Source: an uncultured Dorea sp.
Lineage (GTDB): Bacteria > Bacillota > Clostridia > Lachnospirales > Lachnospiraceae
NCBI GenBank assembly: GCA_934295165.1
Contig: CAKRAT010000027.1
Location: 1 to 28,981, forward strand
DNA: 28,981 bases
Direction: 5' to 3'
Position 1 is the first letter of the stretch. Each line of letters opens with the position of its first letter. Under the pieces are notes generated by a model. That model ran no database searches. It had not been told where the DNA came from and was given only the letters and a program-made list of their open reading frames with translations. Below are positions 24,320-28,981 of the stretch, piece by piece. The translations under genes and the position numbers were made by a program.

Positions 24320-25987
24320 ATGAAAGTAAAAAGAATTTTAAGCAATTTATGTATTGGTGTATTAGTTTTTTCAAGTGTTATTGGAAATGTACAGGCGGAA
24401 AATAATGATCACACTAACGAAAAAGAAGTTTCAAAATCAGAAGTAAGCAGAGTAGCTGAAAATGATGATGAAAGAACTGTTAAAACAGGCGAATATACAT
24501 ATCCGGCAAATCAGGGAGCGACTATCAAAGTTGATGATAAACTATTTCCTATTTATTCAGCGCAGACATCTCAGGATACAGCTGGCAATAAACATTTGTC
24601 CTGGGGTATTGCCACAATGCAAATAGATGCTTTTGCAGATTATGTAAAAAATACCATAGATTCTAATGATAGTATTATTGTCGCTGTCGTTGATTCGGGA
24701 ATTAGTGCAGATCATCCTTTGTTACAAGGAAGAGTTTTGAATACAGGATATGATTATGTTAATGATGATTCAGATCCTTCAGATGATTTGGGTCATGGGA
24801 CACATGTAGCGGGTATTATAGCAGATTGTACACAAGGATTGAATGTTAAGATCCTCCCGGAAAAAGTAATAAAGGCCAACGGAGAAGGAGACGCATCCGA
24901 TATTGCCAAGGGAATCAGAGCGGCAGTTGATCAGGGCGCAAAGATTATAAATTACAGTATAAGCGGACCGATTGTGGCTAACGATTATTCTATAGATAAT
25001 GCAATTGATTATGCCCTTAGTCATGGAGTGGTTGTAGTGGCAGCAGCTGGAAATGGAAAAGAGGATGTTGCCTTGACTTGTCCCGGACACAGGAGTGATA
25101 TTATTGTTGCATCGGCAATTGATGAGAATATGATGTTAGGCGATTGGGGGGATAAGGGTTCCAATTATGGAAATACGGTAGATGTGGCAGCACCGGGAGA
25201 TGTTATTTGTAGTTGTTATCCGGCTGCACTTTCAAGTAATATGCTTATGGGGATGTCCGGAACATCCATGGCAGCGCCTCACATTTCGGCAACGGCTGCA
25301 ATGTTAAAATTATTATATCCAAGTGCCTCCCCGGCGCAGATTGAAAATATAATAAAATACAATTGTGTAGATCTGGGAGAACCGGGATATGATACAAGCT
25401 ATGGTTATGGGATGCCTCTTTTATCAAAGATGATTACAAATCTTCCGTTTTATGATGTGCAGTTGAATGACTGGTATTATGATAGTGTTAAAGACGTTTA
25501 TTCAAGAGGATATATGACAGGACGGTCAAAGGGATATTTTGGAGTAGCGGAAGATATGCAGCGTCAGGATATAGCAGTTTTGATTTATCGAATGGCAGGC
25601 AGTCCGCTTATTCAATATCAGAATATTTACCCGGATGTATCAGAGTCCAGTTATTTTGCAAATGCAGCAGTTTGGAATTATCAGAATGGCATCATAACAG
25701 GTCAGAATGGTAAATTAGGAGTGGGTAATAATCTGCTTCGTCAGGACTTTGCTAATATTTTGTACAGATATGCATCTTATAACGGCTTAGATGTATCGCA
25801 GACAGCAGATTTGTCACAGTATCCAGACGGAAATAAAGTTAGTCCGTGGGCCACAACCGCAGTAGAGTGGGCTGTTGCAAATGGTCTGATGGGGCAAAAT
25901 GTCTCTGAGTTAAAACCGTTAGATAATATTAACCGGGCAGAGATTGCCACAATTATTTCCAGATATGTTACAAAGTTTAATTTATAA
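24320..25987 (+). CDS. Subtilisin-family (S8) serine protease with three C-terminal SLH repeats
   Basis: 555 residues. A signal peptide (to about VQA, 26) and a charged stretch and short pro-region (27-100) precede an S8 domain. The catalytic triad is D125 in AVVDSGI, H159 in GHGTHVAG and S316 in GTSMAAPH, with oxyanion N245 in AAAGNG; all are intact. Residues about 377-555 are three SLH modules (FYDVQLNDWYYDSV, YPDVSESSYF, YPDGNKVSPWATTAV), with boxes MQRQDIA, LLRQDFA and INRAEIA. It is an enzyme tethered to the wall. A GAGGAAAA stretch near 24308 is a modest ribosome binding site. Its stop is 12 bases before SLH copy 2, so the two are co-transcribed. It may process surface proteins, but the substrate is unknown. 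Confidence 0.9.
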   Translation: MKVKRILSNLCIGVLVFSSVIGNVQAENNDHTNEKEVSKSEVSRVAENDDERTVKTGEYTYPANQGATIKVDDKLFPIYSAQTSQDTAGNKHLSWGIATMQIDAFADYVKNTIDSNDSIIVAVVDSGISADHPLLQGRVLNTGYDYVNDDSDPSDDLGHGTHVAGIIADCTQGLNVKILPEKVIKANGEGDASDIAKGIRAAVDQGAKIINYSISGPIVANDYSIDNAIDYALSHGVVVVAAAGNGKEDVALTCPGHRSDIIVASAIDENMMLGDWGDKGSNYGNTVDVAAPGDVICSCYPAALSSNMLMGMSGTSMAAPHISATAAMLKLLYPSASPAQIENIIKYNCVDLGEPGYDTSYGYGMPLLSKMITNLPFYDVQLNDWYYDSVKDVYSRGYMTGRSKGYFGVAEDMQRQDIAVLIYRMAGSPLIQYQNIYPDVSESSYFANAAVWNYQNGIITGQNGKLGVGNNLLRQDFANILYRYASYNGLDVSQTADLSQYPDGNKVSPWATTAVEWAVANGLMGQNVSELKPLDNINRAEIATIISRYVTKFNL

Positions 25988-25999
25988 GGAGAAAAAGTT

Positions 26000-26680
26000 A
26001 TGAAAAAAGCAATAAAGAGAATTACAGCAATGATTTTAGCAGCATCGGTTGTTTTTAGTTCTGGATTTGTTTCTCAGGCAGCATCGAATCCGTATGATGA
26101 TGTATATGAATCAGACTGGTATTATGATTCAGTAATGTATGTAAGAGATAAAGGGGTTATGACAGGTGTGAATGCGACACACTTCGCACCGGGAGAGAAT
26201 CTGCAGCGTCAGGACTTTGCGTTAGCGTTGATGAGACGTTACATTAGTCAGGGACACACTGTTACACAGAAAGACGATGGAACCTATTATGGAAAAGCTG
26301 TTGCCTGGGCAAAAGATATGAAGATTATGACAGGATATTCTAATGGAGATTTCGGAGTCGGAGATGTGATAACGAGACAGGATTGTATCACAGCGTTAGA
26401 CCGGTATGTAGATGCATGTGGTCTGATAAGAGTTTCAGAAGTTGAAGATCCATATTATTTTACTAAGATGGAACAGTTTAAGACAACGTATGCAGATGTG
26501 GATCAATTAAGAGACTATTCACGTTCAATCATGTATGTGGCAGTTATGAACGACAAACTTATAACAGGAGTAGAAAGAGGCGGTGTTAAATATCTGGAGC
26601 CGAACGGTCTTGTTACAAGAGGTATGGTCAGTGTAATGTTGGAAAGATGGTTTGAAGAATATGGGAAATATGGAATCTAA
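26000..26680 (+). CDS. SLH-repeat surface protein, copy 2
   Basis: 226 residues, the same length and organisation as copy 1. It starts at 26000 behind AAGGAGA, 12 bases after the protease stop. A 494-base block (26041-26534 against 23245-23738) shows no difference by eye, while the signal peptide region (AIKRITAMILAAS for VMKRITAVIMVAS) and the last ~45 residues differ (MYVAVMNDK, EEYGKYGI for MFVAVMNNK, ERFGEYRI). This mosaic looks like gene conversion or recent duplication. The product would carry three degenerate SLH modules with QRQD-type boxes like those of the protease it is co-expressed with. Partner or competitor roles in wall binding are guesses. Confidence 0.88.
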   Translation: MKKAIKRITAMILAASVVFSSGFVSQAASNPYDDVYESDWYYDSVMYVRDKGVMTGVNATHFAPGENLQRQDFALALMRRYISQGHTVTQKDDGTYYGKAVAWAKDMKIMTGYSNGDFGVGDVITRQDCITALDRYVDACGLIRVSEVEDPYYFTKMEQFKTTYADVDQLRDYSRSIMYVAVMNDKLITGVERGGVKYLEPNGLVTRGMVSVMLERWFEEYGKYGI

Positions 26681-26712
26681 GATTTAAGATTAATATAGAA
26701 GTTTGATAAGAT

Positions 26713-26752
26713 AAAAAGTTCCTTACAACGTTTAGCACTGTAAGGAACTTTT
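26713..26752 (+). terminator. Intrinsic terminator after SLH copy 2
   Basis: Same hairpin as after copy 1: AAAAAGTTCCTTACA (26713-26727) with TGTAAGGAACTTTT (26739-26752). The T-run is interrupted by a C at 26753, so it may be weaker. Confidence 0.88.
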
Positions 26753-26796
26753 CGTTAAAGAAATGTATTTTTAGATTTTGGTGATTAGATGAAACC

Positions 26797-27076
26797 TAGC
26801 ATTAGACCGGTATGTAGATGCAAGTGGTCTGATAAGAGGTTCGGAGTTCGAAGATCCATATTATTTTACGAAAATGGAACAGTTTAAAACGACATATGCA
26901 GATGTAGACCAGTTACGAAAGTATTCATTTTTGATGATGTATGTGGCAGTTATGAACGACAAACTTATAACAGGAGAGAAAGAGATGGTGTTAAGTATCT
27001 GGAACCAAATGGCCTTGTTACCAGAGGAATGGCAAGTGTAATGCTGGAGAGATGGTTTAAGAGATACAGACTGTAA
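26797..27076 (+). pseudogene. Broken third copy of the SLH protein (3' fragment)
   Basis: About 280 bases match the last ~95 codons of copies 1 and 2, from ATTAGACCGGTATGTAGATG to a TAA at 27074-27076. The N-terminal two-thirds and the start are missing. One base is lost where copies 1 and 2 read GGAGTAGAAAG and this has GGAGAGAAAG (near 26973), shifting the frame. It shares the ATGTATGTGGCAGTTATG and AACGACAAACTT stretches with copy 2. A terminator of its own follows at 27153. It is unlikely to make protein but may donate sequence by recombination. Confidence 0.8.
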
Positions 27077-27152
27077 TGGAAAATGTGCAAAACATATAAG
27101 TAAGTAATAAAATACAGGTGATTTACCAGGAAAGCTTATCCGCTGATATAGA

Positions 27153-27207
27153 GGGAGTGTTACTCTATGACTGAGTTTTAGTTATAGGGTAACACTCCCC
27201 TGTTTTT
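27153..27207 (+). terminator. Intrinsic terminator after the broken SLH copy
   Basis: GGGAGTGTTACTCTAT (27153-27168) pairs with 27184-27199 with one mismatch, then CTG and T5. It differs from the hairpins after copies 1 and 2, so the third copy was probably once the end of an independent unit. Confidence 0.82.
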
Positions 27208-27276
27208 ATAAAAATATATGATTGTGCTGTTTTTTGTATAAAATGAATAAAAATAATGTGGAAAACATATTGTTAA

Positions 27277-27305
27277 TTGAAAAAGAGACAAGAACAAGTT
27301 AAAAT
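27277..27305 (+). promoter_or_regulatory. Promoter of the canonical SLH gene
   Basis: TTGAAA (27277-27282) and TAAAAT (27300-27305) at 17-base spacing. The following AAATTAAAGA and ATTGTTAT stretches parallel those behind the protease promoter at 24072-24100, and a CAATTATAT occurs in both leaders. Confidence 0.5.
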
Positions 27306-27390
27306 AAATTAAAGAGCATTGTTATTATGATGAAAAAATGAAGATAAATATTGTTACAATTATATAATTTGTAAAACGGAGGAAACGTGT

Positions 27391-28074
27391 ATGAAGAAAC
27401 GAGTAAAAAGAATTGTTGCAAGCGGTATCATTCTGGCGGGAATTCTGGCCAATGGAGTGGCTGTGAGTGCAGCACCAAAGGCAGAAGAAGCAGAAAATAA
27501 TAAGCTTCCATTTACTGATGTTTCAGAAACAGATTGGTTCTATTCTGCGGTAGAGAAGATATATGATGGAAAGATTATGCTGGGACCAGAAGATAATAAA
27601 TTCAGCCCGTATGAGAAGCTTGCGCGTGCACAACTGGCAGTGATCGTACACAGAATGGAAGAAGAGCCGAAGACGGAAGCAGAGACAATATTTGAAGACG
27701 TATCCGGTACAGAATGGTATGGAAAACCGGTACTCTGGGCAGCGGAGAATGGAATTGTAACAGGATATGAAAATGGTTACTTTGGTCCGGCAGACCAGAT
27801 TACGCGAGAGCAGACAGCCGTTATATTGTATCGCTATGCAAAGTACAAAGGTGAGGATGTGTCTGACAGTGCAGATGTTACTTCCTATAAAGATGCAGAA
27901 AGCATCCAGCCGTTTGCAAAAGAAGGAATGAACTGGGCTGTGGCAAATGGAATTGTCAAAGGGAAAGATCTGGATGGAGACAGCCAGCCGGAGACACTGG
28001 ATCCACAGGGCAGTGCAACCAGAGCCGAATGTGCAGTTATGATTCAGCGCTTTATGGATAAGTATCAGGAATAG
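27391..28074 (+). CDS. SLH-repeat surface protein, canonical type
   Basis: 227 residues. Signal peptide (MKKRVKRIVASGIILAGILANG, cleaved near VSAAP), a short acidic linker and three clear SLH modules: FTDVSETDWFYSAVEKIYDG, FEDVSGTEWYGKPVLWAAEN and a third with INWAVANGIVKG-like sequence (MNWAVANGIVKG). Boxes are LARAQLA, ITREQTA and ATRAECA, closer to the classical ITRAE than in the two duplicated proteins. A calcium-loop-like DLDGDSQPE interrupts the third module. ACGGAGGAAA upstream supports the start. Like its neighbours it is an anchor-only wall protein. The terminator is at 28085-28123. Confidence 0.9.
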   Translation: MKKRVKRIVASGIILAGILANGVAVSAAPKAEEAENNKLPFTDVSETDWFYSAVEKIYDGKIMLGPEDNKFSPYEKLARAQLAVIVHRMEEEPKTEAETIFEDVSGTEWYGKPVLWAAENGIVTGYENGYFGPADQITREQTAVILYRYAKYKGEDVSDSADVTSYKDAESIQPFAKEGMNWAVANGIVKGKDLDGDSQPETLDPQGSATRAECAVMIQRFMDKYQE

Positions 28075-28084
28075 ACAGGATAAG

Positions 28085-28123
28085 AAGACCCCTTACATCG
28101 GTCATGATGTAAGGGATCTTTTT
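28085..28123 (+). terminator. Intrinsic terminator after the canonical SLH gene
   Basis: AAGACCCCTTACATC (28085-28099) pairs with GATGTAAGGGATCTT (28106-28120) at 14 of 15 positions, running into T5. It may also serve the convergent regulator gene that ends at 28171. Confidence 0.9.
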
Positions 28124-28170
28124 CGTTGTTGAAATATTATCAATCCAGAGACATGAAGTAGAACAGATCT

Positions 28171-28893
28171 TTATATTCTACGGGTAGCCGTATCCTGAAA
28201 ACAGAAATAATCCGGCCGGTGTCTGGACTGCGTGTACTCGAACATGATACCGTCAGCATTAAAGGTCTGCCCGGTTACGACCGCAAGACAGTTATAGTCA
28301 TTCAATTCCAGATATTTTTCGTCTGCGGGAGTGGCACGTTCTACCGTCATCTTCCGTTTGCTTGTGACGATTGGCATATGCAGTGTATGTTCAATATATT
28401 CATAGATGGAATCTTCGGCAATTTCCTTTGTAAGCCCCGGTACTAATGATTTGAGAAAGATATTTATATCAAGAATCAGGGCCTTACCATCCAGATAACG
28501 GACTCTTTGCAGATAATAGAGTTCACTTCCGGGAGCAAATCCGGTTCTGGCAGATAAACGTTCATCTGCTGTAATTTCGGCAAACTGCAGGACTTCGGTG
28601 TGCCGTTTCCTGTGATTACGGATGGCGGATTCTTTGAAAGATTCGATGCCGCCAATGGTAAATGCAGCCTGATCGACCGGCTGGTAGATGATCCGTACGC
28701 CCTTTCCGTGCAGGGGCTGGACATAGCCCTGCTCTGTCAGCTCGGAGACGGCGCGCCTTATGGTATTGCGGGAACAGCCATAGACAGTGACCAGTGTATT
28801 CTCAGACGGAAGAAAATCCTGATAGTGATATTCATCCGCCTCTATTTTTTGTTTTAAGTCTTTATAGATAGATTCAAATTTTGCCTTCGGCAT
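28171..28893 (-). CDS. treR: TreR-like GntR/UTRA repressor (trehalose operon regulator)
   Basis: 240 residues, the normal size. The N-terminal winged helix (KFESIYKDLKQKI, LPSENTL, CSRNTIRRAVSELTEQGYV, GKGV) is of GntR/HutC type. The C-terminal UTRA ligand domain has segments I associate with TreR: SFKESA, LTKEIAEDSIYEYIEHTL and FEYTQSRHRPDYF. TreR represses trehalose uptake and hydrolysis genes and responds to trehalose 6-phosphate. The start at 28893 is the only ATG giving a full DNA-binding domain; no strong ribosome binding site is seen before it. No trehalose genes are within the window; they may lie beyond the right edge on the other side of the gene. Confidence 0.82.
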   Translation of the reverse strand: MPKAKFESIYKDLKQKIEADEYHYQDFLPSENTLVTVYGCSRNTIRRAVSELTEQGYVQPLHGKGVRIIYQPVDQAAFTIGGIESFKESAIRNHRKRHTEVLQFAEITADERLSARTGFAPGSELYYLQRVRYLDGKALILDINIFLKSLVPGLTKEIAEDSIYEYIEHTLHMPIVTSKRKMTVERATPADEKYLELNDYNCLAVVTGQTFNADGIMFEYTQSRHRPDYFCFQDTATRRI

Positions 28894-28910
28894 AATGAAA
28901 AAACGCTGCC

Positions 28911-28938
28911 ACTCAAAATATGTTTAAATATACTCAAA
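28911..28938. promoter_or_regulatory. Candidate operator upstream of the TreR-like gene
   Basis: ACTCAAA occurs at 28911-28917 and 28932-28938, 21 bases (two helical turns) apart, around an AT-rich near-palindrome centred on TTTAAA. It is 18-45 bases upstream of the start, consistent with autoregulation. This is inferred from position only. Confidence 0.35.
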
Positions 28939-28981
28939 CACATCGAGAAATTGAAGTCCTCACGAATACTTCTTACTGCTT

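Overview
The window looks like a chromosomal segment of a low-to-mid GC Gram-positive anaerobe of the Clostridia, most likely a gut Lachnospiraceae (inference). The grounds are strong purine-rich ribosome binding sites (AGGAGG, GAGGAGGG), many intrinsic terminators, signal peptides with short MKK starts, a giant secreted protein built from InlB-type B-repeats, SLH proteins and a variant sortase-type tail. No rRNA, tRNA, CRISPR array or transposase gene was seen.

Layout. Bases 1-412 hold the end of an unknown gene, a small acidic protein and a terminator. Bases 619-3219 are a tight overlapping three-gene operon (ADP-ribosylglycohydrolase family protein, PfkB sugar/nucleoside kinase, PnuC-type transporter). 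It looks like an import-cleave-phosphorylate salvage unit for a ribosylated compound. A DAACS-family symporter (3391-4614) follows behind its own terminator.

Bases 4850-15937 are the most striking part: a LuxR-type regulator with a helical sensory half, then a 2689-residue secreted repeat protein and three small surface proteins. These are a membrane-anchored one, a freely secreted one, and one with a wall-spanning spacer and a sorting-signal-like C-terminus. The last four genes have very strong ribosome binding sites and no terminator between them until 15949-15990. They read as one cell-surface assembly operon, and the regulator and the giant gene share a promoter-like element.

Bases 16084-22755 are more ordinary: a DMT permease, a truncated DinJ/RelB-like antitoxin remnant, a minus-strand D-2-hydroxyacid dehydrogenase and MATE pair, a minus-strand Ca2+/Na+ antiporter, an AGCS alanine/glycine symporter and a zinc-ribbon protein.

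Bases 22774-23015 form a long hairpin element with no coding sense. Bases 23204-28074 are an SLH-domain cluster: two almost identical SLH proteins flanking a subtilisin with SLH repeats, a broken third copy, and a separate canonical SLH protein. The 494-base identical block in direct orientation means recombination could delete or amplify the protease. The window ends with a minus-strand TreR-like GntR/UTRA repressor.
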